Below, one piece after another: positions 1 through 9,155 of a stretch of 64,000 bases of DNA. A program made the translations under genes and the position numbers. Source of the stretch: JAXMEQ01 sp046348225. GTDB lineage: Bacteria > Pseudomonadota > Gammaproteobacteria > Burkholderiales > Burkholderiaceae_C. Location: positions 62,001 to 126,000 of the forward strand of contig JAXMEQ010000007.1 of assembly GCA_046348225.1 (NCBI GenBank), read 5' to 3'. The stretch's first letter is position 1, and every line of letters starts with the position of its first letter. The notes under the pieces were generated by a model. It was not told the origin of the DNA. It saw nothing but the letters and a program-made list of their open reading frames with translations, and did not search any database.

Positions 1-633
1 CCGTACGTCCGCATCAAAGCCGCGCAGCACCTGTTCGCCGCGGTACAGCTGGGTCACCTGGCTGCCCAGGCCGTGGAAGATGGAAGCAAATTCACAGGCG
101 ATGTAGCCGCCGCCCACCACCAGCAGGCGCCCGGGAAACGGGGTCAGGTCGAACATGTCGTCCGAGGTGAGCACCAGCTCGCGGCCAGGCACGTCGGGCA
201 CCACAGGCCGGCCACCGGTCGCCACCAAGATGTGTTGCGCGGTGAAGGTCTGGTCGCCAACCCGCACGGCATGGGCGTCTGCCAGCGTGGCCCAACCCCG
301 CAGCAACGTCACCCCGGCGCCAACCAGCAGGCTCTGGTAAACGCCATTCAGGCGCGTGATCTCGGCGCGCCGGTTGGCCTGGAGCGTGGCCCAGTCAAAG
401 CGCGGCGGGGCAAGCTGCCAGCCAAACCCGTTCGCCTGGTCGAAGTCCTGCGCGAAATGCGCGGCATAGCTGTAGAGCTTTTTGGGAATGCAGCCCACGT
501 TCACGCAGGTGCCACCCAGGGCACCCGCTTCCGCCAGCGCCACGCGGGCGCCGCGCTGGGCTGCCATGCGCGCTGCGCGCACGCCGCCGCTGCCGCCGCC
601 GATGACGAACAGGTCGTAGTCAAAGTTGCCCAT
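1..633 (-). CDS. gor: glutathione-disulfide reductase, N-terminal part (cut by window edge)
   Basis: The first 211 residues are present; the gene runs off the left edge. It is an FAD/NADPH pyridine nucleotide-disulfide oxidoreductase that would reduce oxidised glutathione in the cytoplasm. The N-terminal FAD-binding GGGSGG is at residues 12-17, the redox-active disulfide is C43 and C48 in GGTCVNVGCIPKK, and the start of the NAD(P) Rossmann motif (VVGGGYIACEFA) is near the cut. The VNVGC form of the active site favours glutathione reductase over dihydrolipoamide dehydrogenase. The start is supported by an AGGAAAGGTG ribosome binding site. The C-terminal dimerisation domain is not visible, so substrate assignment rests on the N-terminal motif. 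Confidence 0.87.
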   Translation of the reverse strand, partial: MGNFDYDLFVIGGGSGGVRAARMAAQRGARVALAEAGALGGTCVNVGCIPKKLYSYAAHFAQDFDQANGFGWQLAPPRFDWATLQANRRAEITRLNGVYQSLLVGAGVTLLRGWATLADAHAVRVGDQTFTAQHILVATGGRPVVPDVPGRELVLTSDDMFDLTPFPGRLLVVGGGYIACEFASIFHGLGSQVTQLYRGEQVLRGFDADVR

Positions 634-717
634 GTTCACCTTTCCTGCACGGGACCCTGCCCGTTGCCGCAAGAATAGGTGAAATGAACGGTCAGCGTGC
701 TGCGCGGCCGGCAGGCC

Positions 718-1545
718 TCAGCCGCCGACCGCGCGCAACGGCGGTGCGGTGCGGTGCGATTGCGGGTCGATTTGCGCCGTGGGCAGCTGGTAGGCGCGGT
801 CGTCGAACAGGTCCACGCCGCACATCAGGGTCTCGATCCAGTCAAAAAAGTCGTTGATGGCCTTTGGCCCCTTGATGGGCGCGCCGTGTTGGGGCACCAG
901 CATCGAGATGTCCAGTTGCCGCGCCATCCGGGCCCACAGGCGCAGGATCTTGTTGGACACCATGTAGCGGCGGTGAAAGCCTTCCATCAGCGGAATGTGC
1001 GGAGCCAGATCGGTCACGAACTTCGTGGCCTGCTGGCCCGACATCAGCGATACCCCGAGGTCGCCAGTGAACAGGATCCTGCTGACCGGATCGTAAAAAT
1101 GGAAGTTGCCCTCCGAATGCATGAAGTGTGCGGGCAGCAGCCACAGCTCGCTGTCGCCCAGCGGCAGCTTGCCGCCGGCATCGGGAACGCCGATCACGCG
1201 GCCCACCGTCTTGCCCACCTTGGTGAAGTGCGGCGCAAAGCGCTCCCAGATGCGGGATATCACGAGCTTGGCCTGGGTGCCGGTCATCCAGCGGTCGAGC
1301 GAGGCAATGATGTCCGGGTCGGCATGGGATGCAATGAGATAGCTGAGCTTCTGTGGCGGGAAGTAGCGCGTCATCGTGAGCGACAGCTCGTTGTACGCCA
1401 GGTTTCCGCCCGGGTCGATGATGGCGCCGGTACCGTGGTCCACGATCAGGAACTGGTTGGCCTGGACGGCCTGGCCGTCTTCCTCGATGAGGTCGGTGAA
1501 CATCAGGCATACGTGATGTTCGTTGCGGAAGAGTTCGATCGACAT
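718..1545 (-). CDS. metallo-beta-lactamase-fold diiron oxygen-binding (ODP-type) protein
   Basis: A 275-residue protein with the metallo-beta-lactamase fold of the flavodiiron protein family, but no C-terminal flavodoxin domain. Likely metal ligands are H74, D76 and D78 in SHADPDI, H140 or H143, D162 (LFTGDLG) and H220 (VPQHGAP). Flavodiiron proteins normally have HxExDH; here Asp replaces the Glu and Ile follows the second Asp. The pattern fits the stand-alone ODP subgroup thought to bind O2 or NO at a diiron site. It stands alone, divergent from the mlaE-like gene, and has an FNR-type box upstream. The physiological substrate cannot be read from the sequence; oxygen or NO handling is inference. 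Confidence 0.75.
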   Translation of the reverse strand: MSIELFRNEHHVCLMFTDLIEEDGQAVQANQFLIVDHGTGAIIDPGGNLAYNELSLTMTRYFPPQKLSYLIASHADPDIIASLDRWMTGTQAKLVISRIWERFAPHFTKVGKTVGRVIGVPDAGGKLPLGDSELWLLPAHFMHSEGNFHFYDPVSRILFTGDLGVSLMSGQQATKFVTDLAPHIPLMEGFHRRYMVSNKILRLWARMARQLDISMLVPQHGAPIKGPKAINDFFDWIETLMCGVDLFDDRAYQLPTAQIDPQSHRTAPPLRAVGG

Positions 1546-1576
1546 GGCGGCGCAGGGTGTTGGTTGGCGTCCGGGA

Positions 1577-1618
1577 ACTGTAAAAGCGCGAGGCCCCGCG
1601 CCACTTGATACATGTCAA
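1577..1618 (-). promoter_or_regulatory. FNR/Anr-type box and class II promoter for the diiron protein gene
   Basis: TTGATACATGTCAA at 1605-1618 matches nine of ten conserved bases of the FNR/Anr consensus TTGAT-N4-ATCAA. On the minus strand a -10-like TACAGT lies at 1582-1577. If transcription starts at about 1570, the box is centred at -41.5 and the -10 falls at -12 to -7, which is the geometry of a class II FNR promoter. The gene start is 25 bases further. Regulation in the other direction, towards the mlaE-like gene, is possible but less well placed. Confidence 0.55.
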
Positions 1619-1662
1619 GCCGTGCTGCCACCGGTTACACGGGTCATCGCTATCATCGGTTC

Positions 1663-2478
1663 ATGACACTTCTGTCGCAGGCCTCGCGCCATGCCTCCCG
1701 GTCGCTGCAAGGCATTGCCCGAGCGCCGCTGCGCTGGGCACAGGCCTGCTGGCGCGTGCTGCACTTTGGCGCCCTGATCCTTGCGCTGGCCATCACGCCG
1801 TCCAGTTACCGCCGCGAGAACCGGCAGGCGATGGCGCGGCACCTGTACATGGACACGGTGCCGCTGTTGCCCTGGTTCACGCTGCTCAGTGCGGTCATCA
1901 GCCTGGTGCTCACGCGCATCGTGGTGGTCACGGCCATCAGCTATGGCCTGACCCAGTACGCGCTCGAGATGCTCATCCGGGTGCTGGTGCTGGAACTCAT
2001 TCCGCTGACGGCGGCGCTGTTTGTGGCCTTGCGCTGCACCATTCCGCACGGCGCAGACCTGGCGGCGATGCGCCGTGACGGCACGCTGGACGCATTGCGC
2101 CGCCAGGGCATTGATCCGGTCGGGCGCGAACTGCTGCCGCGGGTGGTGGCGGGGGTGTTTTCCACCACCATGCTGGCCGCGCTGAGCTGCGTGGTGGCCA
2201 TGGTCCTGGCCTACATCGGCGTGTACGGCTTTACCTGGGCCGGTTTGCCGGGCTACACGCGCATGTTTGGCCAGGTGTTCAACCCGGCCGTCACGCTGGT
2301 GTTCGGCCTCAAGACGGCACTGTTCAGCCTGGCGGTATCGCTCATGCCGATGGCCGGTGGCCTGTATGAAAGCACCGGTGACGGGTCGCGCACCAGCGCA
2401 GAGCTGCAGGGGCTGGTGCGCGTGTTCGCGGTGCTGCTGCTGATCGAGCTGGCGTCGCTGGTGGGCAATTACTATTGA
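1663..2478 (+). CDS. mlaE: MlaE-family ABC transporter permease
   Basis: A 271-residue inner-membrane permease of the MlaE family, which moves phospholipid or other hydrophobic molecules between the membranes. The family core is visible as ELIPLTAALFVALR followed by the cytoplasmic coupling segment with LDALRRQGIDP and PRVVAGVFS, then several hydrophobic helices. The start chosen is the ATG at 1663; an in-frame ATG 51 bases upstream is less likely because it sits close to the divergent promoter. The MCE gene follows after 6 bases. An MlaF-type ATPase gene, usually adjacent, is absent on either side, so this permease must use an ATPase encoded elsewhere or a different partner. Confidence 0.82.
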   Translation: MTLLSQASRHASRSLQGIARAPLRWAQACWRVLHFGALILALAITPSSYRRENRQAMARHLYMDTVPLLPWFTLLSAVISLVLTRIVVVTAISYGLTQYALEMLIRVLVLELIPLTAALFVALRCTIPHGADLAAMRRDGTLDALRRQGIDPVGRELLPRVVAGVFSTTMLAALSCVVAMVLAYIGVYGFTWAGLPGYTRMFGQVFNPAVTLVFGLKTALFSLAVSLMPMAGGLYESTGDGSRTSAELQGLVRVFAVLLLIELASLVGNYY

Positions 2479-2484
2479 CGGGCC

Positions 2485-3468
2485 ATGACTGAACCTGAAG
2501 ACCACCCCCTGCCGCCCCCGGTGGCCCATGTCGAGTTCAAGGCGTTCCTGCTGCTGGTGTTCATGGCGCTGCTGATCGGCGCGTCCACGCTCTACCTTCT
2601 GTATGCCCGTGGCGCCTTCGAGGCCACCCAGCGGCTGGTGCTGGTGTCGGATGACTCCGAGGGCGTGGTGGTGGGCATGAACCTGACCTTCTCCGGCTTT
2701 CCGATCGGGCGCGTCAGCCGCATCGAGCTGGCCGACGACGGCAATGCCCGCATCCTGGTGGACGTGCCGAAGAAGGACGCGCACTGGTTGCGCAAGTCCA
2801 GCGTATTCACGCTGGTGCGCGGCGTGGTCGGCAGCACCAACATCCGCGCCTATACCGGGGTACTGACCGACCCGCCGCTGGAAGACGGCGCCGTGCGGAC
2901 GGTGCTGCGCGGCGACACGGCGGCCGAGATTCCCAAAGTCATTGCCTCGGCGCGCGAACTGCTGGAGAACCTCAATGCGCTGGCGGCCAGGGACGGGCCC
3001 CTCGGTGCCAGCCTGGCAAATGTGCAGGCCCTGACCGAAAAGCTCAACGGCCCGCGCGGCGCCCTGGGCGTCCTGACGGGCAACGAGGCCGACGCGCAGA
3101 AGATCATGGCCGCGCTGGACCGTACCAATTCGCTGCTGGCGCGGCTCGATGGGCTGGCGCTGAAGGCCGATGGCATGGTGACCAAAGCCGACGCCCAGGT
3201 GTTCGGCCCCGACGGTGTGATGCGTGACGTGAAGGCCGCCATCGGGCAGGTGAACGCCCTGCTGGCCGACTCGCGCGAGAGCCTGAAGAAGATGGACGCG
3301 GTGCTGGTGGAGGCCAAAGCGGTGGGCGCCAATGCCCGCGTCGCCACCGAAGACCTGGGCACCCTGCGCGGTGAGGTGGAGGCGAACCTGCGCAAGGTGG
3401 AAGGCCTGATCAACGAGATCAACCGGAAATGGCCCTTCGCCCGCGACACGGAGATCAAGCTGCCATGA
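2485..3468 (+). CDS. mlaD: MlaD/MCE-domain periplasmic lipid-binding protein
   Basis: A 327-residue MCE protein, the substrate-binding partner of an MlaE permease. One transmembrane anchor lies at about residues 20-42 after a short Pro-rich cytoplasmic tail. The MCE domain follows (about 48-125), including the GMNLTFSGFPIGRVSRIEL segment that marks the family. The rest is a long predicted helical region rich in Ala, Leu and Lys with repeated leucine spacing, probably a coiled-coil stalk. It lies 6 bases after the permease, and its stop overlaps the lipoprotein start (ATGA), so the three genes look cotranscribed. Cargo is unknown. Confidence 0.82.
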   Translation: MTEPEDHPLPPPVAHVEFKAFLLLVFMALLIGASTLYLLYARGAFEATQRLVLVSDDSEGVVVGMNLTFSGFPIGRVSRIELADDGNARILVDVPKKDAHWLRKSSVFTLVRGVVGSTNIRAYTGVLTDPPLEDGAVRTVLRGDTAAEIPKVIASARELLENLNALAARDGPLGASLANVQALTEKLNGPRGALGVLTGNEADAQKIMAALDRTNSLLARLDGLALKADGMVTKADAQVFGPDGVMRDVKAAIGQVNALLADSRESLKKMDAVLVEAKAVGANARVATEDLGTLRGEVEANLRKVEGLINEINRKWPFARDTEIKLP

Positions 3469-4109
3469 ACCGATACCGGTCTTTGCTCGTGCTGGCGGCG
3501 CTGCTGGCGGGCTGCAGTACCCAGCCGCCCACGCCCGACTGGCAAGTGGAAGCGCACGGTGCGCTGGAGCGCTTCTCCAGCGCCTATCTGCGTGGCGATG
3601 CCCGCGTGGAAGCAGCCGAGTTCGCGCGGGCGCGCAGCGCCGTGGCCAGCACCGGGCGGCTGGACTTGCTGGCCCGCGCCGAACTCACACGCTGCGCTGT
3701 GCGTGTGGCCAGTCTGGTGCTGGAGCCCTGCGCCGGGTTCGACGCCCTGCGCGCTGACGCCGCGCCACCCGAGCGGGCGTATGCCGACTATCTGGCGGCG
3801 CGGGTGCAGCCGCAGGACGTGCCGTTGCTGCCGGCGGCGCACCGCAGCGCCGCTGCGGGCGATACGCAGGCCGTGAAGGCGGTGGCCGACCCGCTGGCGC
3901 GGCTGGTGGCGGCTGGTGTGCTGTTCCAGGCTGGCCGTGCCAGCCCCGACCTGCTGGCGCTGGCGGTGGACACGGCGAGCGCCCAGGGCTGGCGTCGGCC
4001 GCTGCTGGCCTGGCTGGGTGTGCAGGCCCGCCGGGCCGAGGCCGCCGGTGCGGTCGATGAGGCGGCACGCATCCGCCGGCGCATGGCGCTGGTGGATGGT
4101 GGCCGCTGA
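3465..4109 (+). CDS. putative lipoprotein, translationally coupled to the MCE gene
   Basis: A 214-residue protein with a clear lipoprotein signal: MNRYR, a hydrophobic core and the lipobox LLAGC, with Cys at about residue 18. The mature part is Ala/Arg-rich and predicted mainly helical, with the look of short helical repeats, but I do not recognise a named domain. It does not resemble the auxiliary lipoprotein normally found with MCE transporters. The ATGA overlap with the MCE gene suggests a stoichiometric outer-membrane or periplasmic partner of that transporter. The function is inferred from context only. Confidence 0.7.
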   Translation: MNRYRSLLVLAALLAGCSTQPPTPDWQVEAHGALERFSSAYLRGDARVEAAEFARARSAVASTGRLDLLARAELTRCAVRVASLVLEPCAGFDALRADAAPPERAYADYLAARVQPQDVPLLPAAHRSAAAGDTQAVKAVADPLARLVAAGVLFQAGRASPDLLALAVDTASAQGWRRPLLAWLGVQARRAEAAGAVDEAARIRRRMALVDGGR

Positions 4110-4142
4110 TGTACAGGCCACGGCCTTGAGACAAAATGAGCC

Positions 4143-4187
4143 ACGAGCCGCTTGCAGACTGCGTAAAGCGCTATAAAAATAATAGCG
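4143..4187. repeat. dispersed palindromic repeat, copy 1
   Basis: CGCTATAAAAATAATAGCG at 4169-4187 preceded by TTGCAGACTGCGTAAAG. This is the stem and left flank shared with the other copies in the window. It lies after the lipoprotein stop, 87 bases before the FKBP gene. Confidence 0.75.
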
Positions 4188-4273
4188 AATGGGGGTATGC
4201 CTTCAACGCCGTGGTCGCGAAGAGGGCCGTTCATAATGGCTGCCTCGAACGTCATTCGCGAAAGAATCCACAC

Positions 4274-4681
4274 ATGAAGCTCCTCACAACCGCTGCCGCG
4301 CTGCTCGCCTGGAGCCTGGCCCCCGCGGCCCTGGCCCAGAGCACGCCCGTCACCACCAGAAGCGGGCTGGTGTACCAGTCCCTGAAGGACGGCACGGGCG
4401 CCACGCCTGTGGCGACCGATGTGGTGCGCGTGCACTACCGTGGCACCTTCCAGGACGGCCGCGAGTTCGACAGCTCGTTCAAGCGAGGGGAGCCCACCGA
4501 GTTCCCGCTGAACCGCGTCATCCCGTGCTGGACGGAGGGCGTGCAGCTCATGAAGCCGGGCGGCAAGGCCAGACTCACCTGCCCGCCCGCCATTGCCTAC
4601 GGCGAGCGCGGGGCTGGCAACGTGATTCCGCCCAACGCCACGCTCAATTTCGAGATCGAGCTGATCGCCGTCAAACGCTGA
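4274..4681 (+). CDS. FKBP-type peptidyl-prolyl cis-trans isomerase, exported
   Basis: A 135-residue protein with a signal peptide (MKLLTTAAALLAWSLAPAALAQ, cleavage after about residue 21) followed by a single FKBP domain of about 110 residues. Typical family segments are VRVHYRGTFQDGREFDSS, the VIPCWTEGVQLMKPGGKA loop and IPPNATLNFEIELI at the C-terminus. It would catalyse prolyl isomerisation during protein folding in the periplasm. There is no N-terminal dimerisation domain of the FkpA/Mip type, so this is the short form. The start is placed at the signal-peptide Met. It is monocistronic; dbpA follows after a 51-base gap. Confidence 0.9.
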   Translation: MKLLTTAAALLAWSLAPAALAQSTPVTTRSGLVYQSLKDGTGATPVATDVVRVHYRGTFQDGREFDSSFKRGEPTEFPLNRVIPCWTEGVQLMKPGGKARLTCPPAIAYGERGAGNVIPPNATLNFEIELIAVKR

Positions 4682-4732
4682 CGCCAGGCGTCGCCGCGCC
4701 GTTGCGGCCTTTCGTGCCGCCGATAATGGGTG

Positions 4733-6118
<1,386 letters not shown>

Positions 6119-6119
6119 A

Positions 6120-7382
6120 ATGACCTTGCTGGCGCTGCCCCCGGAGGTGGCTGCACTGGGTGCGGCGCTGGGCTGTGGGCTGCTGATCGGCATTGAACGC
6201 GAGCGGCGCAAGGGCACGGGCCCTGGCCGCGCGCTGGCCGGGGTACGCAGCTTTGCGCTGGCGTGTGTGGCCGGTGCCGCCTGCATGTTGCTGGGCGGGC
6301 TGTGGCTGTCGCTGGTGGGGGCGGCCTTCATTGCAGCGCTGGGCGTGGTGGCCTATGCGCGCGACCGTTCCGGGGACCCGGGCGTCACCACGGAAATCGC
6401 GCTGCTGCTCACCTTTGTGATTGGCGCGCTCTGTACCACCGACCTGGCGCTGGCCGCGGCCCTGGCGGTGGTGGTGACGGTGCTGCTGGCCGCACGCGAA
6501 CACATGCACCGGTTTGCCAACCAGTGGTTGCGCCAGGGCGAGGTGCGCGACGGGCTGTTGCTGGGCGCGCTGGCGCTGATCGCCGTGCCGCTGTTGCCGG
6601 ATCACGCTTACTGGGGCCCTGTGCTCAACCCGCGCACCCTCGCCACCCTGCTGGCGCTGTTGCTGGCGATCCAGACGCTGGCGCATCTGGCGCAGCGCCT
6701 GCTGAAAACCCGTCATGCGCTGATGCTGTCATCACTGGCCTCCGGCTTTGTCTCGAGCACGGCCACCATCGCCACGCTGGGCGCGCAGGTGCGCCAAGGG
6801 CGCGCGGATGCGCCGGTGATGGCCGGCGCGGCGTTGCTCAGCTGCGTGGCCACGCTGTTGCAGCTGCTGGCGGTGGCCGCAGCGGTGCAGCCGCGCTGGC
6901 TGGCCGTGCTGGGCTTGCCCTTGCTGGCTGGTGCGCTGCTGGTGGGGCTGTGGGGCGGCTGGATGGTGCGCCAGGCACTGGCGTCGGCGCCGATGCAAGG
7001 GCCTGCGGCGGCCGCGGCGGCGGACGAGACGGCGCCCATGTTCAGTCTGCGCGTGGCGGCCACGGTGGCGGCGCTGCTCACGGGCATGCAGGCGCTGGTG
7101 CATGGGCTGAAACTCTGGCTGGGCGACCCAGGGCTGCTGGCCAGCAGCATGCTGGCGGCGCTGCTGGATCTGCATGCAGCGGCTGCGGCGGTGATGGTGC
7201 AAGGCCCGCCAGACCGTTCGGGCGTGGGGGGCCTGATGCTGGCGATGGGGGTACACGCCCTGAGCAAGCTAGCGACCGGCTGGGTCAGCGGGGGTCTGAC
7301 CTACGCCCGGGCACTGGCGCCGGGGCTGTTGCTCCATACCGCTGGGGTCGTCGGCCTGCTGGCATGGCAGGGCTTGTCATGA
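6120..7382 (+). CDS. MgtC/SapB and DUF4010 domain membrane protein
   Basis: A 420-residue, very hydrophobic protein. The N-terminal part has the MgtC/SapB signature (LGCGLLIGIERERRKG, then LAGVRSFAL and a DPGVTTEIALLLTFVIGALC helix). The C-terminal half corresponds to DUF4010, with SSLASGFVSSTATIATLG and a long run of helices. Around 11-13 transmembrane segments are expected. The function of these fusions is unknown; MgtC itself modulates ATP synthase or Mg2+ adaptation, but that should not be transferred. It begins one base after dbpA stops and overlaps the next small gene by 4 bases. Confidence 0.8.
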   Translation: MTLLALPPEVAALGAALGCGLLIGIERERRKGTGPGRALAGVRSFALACVAGAACMLLGGLWLSLVGAAFIAALGVVAYARDRSGDPGVTTEIALLLTFVIGALCTTDLALAAALAVVVTVLLAAREHMHRFANQWLRQGEVRDGLLLGALALIAVPLLPDHAYWGPVLNPRTLATLLALLLAIQTLAHLAQRLLKTRHALMLSSLASGFVSSTATIATLGAQVRQGRADAPVMAGAALLSCVATLLQLLAVAAAVQPRWLAVLGLPLLAGALLVGLWGGWMVRQALASAPMQGPAAAAAADETAPMFSLRVAATVAALLTGMQALVHGLKLWLGDPGLLASSMLAALLDLHAAAAAVMVQGPPDRSGVGGLMLAMGVHALSKLATGWVSGGLTYARALAPGLLLHTAGVVGLLAWQGLS

Positions 7383-7666
7383 CGCAGCGGCAGGCGGCCC
7401 TCTTCCTGCTGCTGGGGGCACTGCATGCAGGGGCGCAGCCGGCTGCGCCGGTCTGGCCCGACACACCGGAGGGCCGCCAGTTCCTGCGGCGTGTGCAGGA
7501 GCTGGCGGTGCTCTATGGCGAGTCGAGCGGGCTCGATGAAAAAGGCTTCCTGATCGAGACCCGTGACCTGGGCGTCACCCGCCCGGGCTGCCACCGCGTG
7601 ACGGCGCGCATCAGTCTGGCCGGTGTGCCGGTCCGCGAGGAAACTGTCGAACTGTGCAAGCCATGA
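7379..7666 (+). CDS. small exported hypothetical protein
   Basis: A 95-residue protein with an N-terminal signal peptide (MTQRQAALFLLLGALHAGAQ, cleavage near residue 19). The mature part has two Cys (in RPGCHRV and at the C-terminal ELCKP) that could form a disulfide. I recognise no family. Its ATG overlaps the stop of the DUF4010 gene (ATGA), so it is probably translated with it. Confidence 0.6.
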   Translation: MTQRQAALFLLLGALHAGAQPAAPVWPDTPEGRQFLRRVQELAVLYGESSGLDEKGFLIETRDLGVTRPGCHRVTARISLAGVPVREETVELCKP

Positions 7667-7680
7667 GCATGAGACCGGCC

Positions 7681-7730
7681 CGCAGCCCGCAACCATATTG
7701 CGTGAAGCGCTATGAAAATAATAGCAATTC
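7681..7730. repeat. dispersed palindromic repeat, copy 2
   Basis: Full-length copy: CGCAGCCCGC, then TATTGCGTGAAGCG and the stem GCTATGAAAATAATAGC at 7709-7725. It fills the gap between the small exported protein and the TSUP permease, ending just before the AGGAGG ribosome binding site of the latter. Confidence 0.75.
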
Positions 7731-7748
7731 AGGAGGGAGCACCGGCTG

Positions 7749-8471
7749 ATGGAATGGGCCCTGGTGCTGTTGCTCGGGGGTGTGGCCGGCACGGTGGGCG
7801 GCGTGCTGGGCTTCGGCACGTCCATCATGCTGATGCCGGCGCTGGTGATGGTGTTCGGCCCGCGCGAGGCGGTGCCCATCATGGCGGTGGCCAGCATCAT
7901 GGCGAATGCCTCGCGCGTGGCGGTGTGGTGGCGCGAGGTGGACTGGCCGGCGGTGGCCGCCTACAGCGTGACCGCCGTGCCGGCCGCCATGCTGGGCGCC
8001 GCCACGCTGTTGCGCTTGCCACCGGGTGTGGTGGAACTGGTGCTGGGCGTGTTCTTCATCGCCATGATTCCGGCGCGCCGCTGGATGGCGCGCCAACCGT
8101 GGCGGCTTCGGCTGCCGCACCTGGCGCTGGTGGGCGCCTGCATTGGTTTCATCACCGGCATTGTGGTCAGCACCGGGCCCATCAATGCGCCGTTCTTCCT
8201 GGCCTACGGGCTGGTCAAGGGCGCCTACCTGTCGACCGAGGCACTGGGCTCACTGGCGGTGTACCTCGCGAAGGCCGCCACTTTCCGGGGCCTTGGGGCA
8301 TTGCCATGGACGTCGGTGGTCAAGGGGCTGATCATTGGCAGCAGCATCATGGCGGGCTCGGTGCTGGCCAGGCGGATGGTGCTGAAGCTCGACGCCGACC
8401 GCTTCCGTTTGCTGATCGAAGGCCTGTTGCTGGTGGCCGGCCTCACCATGCTGTGGGCGGCCCTGAAATGA
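7749..8471 (+). CDS. TSUP (TauE/SafE) family permease
   Basis: A 240-residue integral membrane protein of the sulfite exporter TauE/SafE family, with about seven or eight hydrophobic segments. The first helix carries GGVAGTVGGVLGFGTS and the second half the matching GACIGFITGIVVSTGPINAPFF, the two internally duplicated loops that mark the family. Members export sulfite, sulfoacetate or other small organosulfur anions or take up sulfate; the substrate here is unknown. AGGAGG precedes the ATG. The stop codon directly adjoins a terminator that serves the convergent gene. Confidence 0.83.
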   Translation: MEWALVLLLGGVAGTVGGVLGFGTSIMLMPALVMVFGPREAVPIMAVASIMANASRVAVWWREVDWPAVAAYSVTAVPAAMLGAATLLRLPPGVVELVLGVFFIAMIPARRWMARQPWRLRLPHLALVGACIGFITGIVVSTGPINAPFFLAYGLVKGAYLSTEALGSLAVYLAKAATFRGLGALPWTSVVKGLIIGSSIMAGSVLARRMVLKLDADRFRLLIEGLLLVAGLTMLWAALK

Positions 8472-8473
8472 AA

Positions 8474-8501
8474 AAGCCCGGGGCCTTTCGACTCCGGGCT
8501 T
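8474..8501 (-). terminator. rho-independent terminator of the histone-like gene
   Basis: Stem AAGCCCGG / CCGGGCTT (8474-8481 with 8494-8501), loop of 12 bases. Read on the minus strand the second arm is followed by a T-run (AAAAA on the plus strand at 8471-8475). It lies 20 bases beyond the histone-like stop codon and touches the TSUP stop. Confidence 0.75.
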
Positions 8502-8521
8502 GAAGCGGTAAACCGCTGGCC

Positions 8522-8971
8522 TTACGGCTTGCTGGCCGTGGGGAACGGCCAGGCGGCCTGCGGGTTCAGAGTGGTCTGAGCCGCGGGGGCTGCCGGGGCA
8601 GGGGCTGCTTTGGCAGCAGGTTTGGCAGCGGGCTTTTTCGCTGCTTTCTTCGCAGCGGGCTTTTTCGCTGCTTTCTTGGCGGCGGGCTTCTTGGCTGCAG
8701 CCTTTTTCGCAGGGGCCTTCTTGGCGGCGGCCTTCTTCGCCGGAGCCTTCTTCGCTACCTTCTTGGCAGCGGGCTTCTTGGCTGCCGGCTTCTTGGCGGC
8801 GACCTTCTTGGCAGCGGGCTTCTTGGCCGCTACTTTTTTGGCCGGGGCCTTCTTCGCCGGAGCCTTCTTGGCGGCCGGCTTCTTCGCTGCTACCTTCTTT
8901 GCCGGGGCCTTCTTGGCGGCCGGCTTCTTCGCTGCGGCCTTCTTGGCGGCCGGTTTCTTTGCAGTTGCCAT
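8522..8971 (-). CDS. histone H1-like DNA-binding protein (Lys/Ala/Pro repeat)
   Basis: A 149-residue, extremely basic, low-complexity protein. After MATAK, about 110 residues are nearly continuous AAKKP/AAKKA/APAKK units (AlgP/HctB-like), followed by an Ala/Pro stretch and a non-repetitive tail ending PFPTASKP. Such proteins bind DNA non-specifically and compact the nucleoid. The start at 8971 has a GGAG ribosome binding site (AGGAGAAAG). An upstream in-frame extension is unlikely because it leaves the repeat composition. The repeat DNA is prone to length variation. It is monocistronic, with its own terminator. Confidence 0.9.
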   Translation of the reverse strand: MATAKKPAAKKAAAKKPAAKKAPAKKVAAKKPAAKKAPAKKAPAKKVAAKKPAAKKVAAKKPAAKKPAAKKVAKKAPAKKAAAKKAPAKKAAAKKPAAKKAAKKPAAKKAAKKPAAKPAAKAAPAPAAPAAQTTLNPQAAWPFPTASKP

Positions 8972-9155
8972 TTTCTTTCTCCTAATCAAGTTGATCAACA
9001 TCAACCAAAGAAGCACTCCGTGCCTGTTGGGGGCACAAAGCGATCCATGGGGTTGGGCCTGTCGCCCAGCCACATGAACACCGTAGCCCGTGCTGCACCC
9101 GGCTCTGCGGCCAGGTTGTCAGTGCGGGCGAATCTCAACATCGCAGTTGTCTTGC

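Noticed and set aside
8990..8999. GTTGATCAAC palindrome upstream of the histone-like gene as an operator.
   Set aside because: A 10-bp palindrome alone is expected by chance in 64 kb and no regulator is suggested by context.
8610..9077. Long Ala/Phe/Gly open frame antisense to the histone-like gene.
   Set aside because: It is the mirror of the Lys/Ala repeat codons (AAKK reads as FFAA on the other strand), a common false gene.
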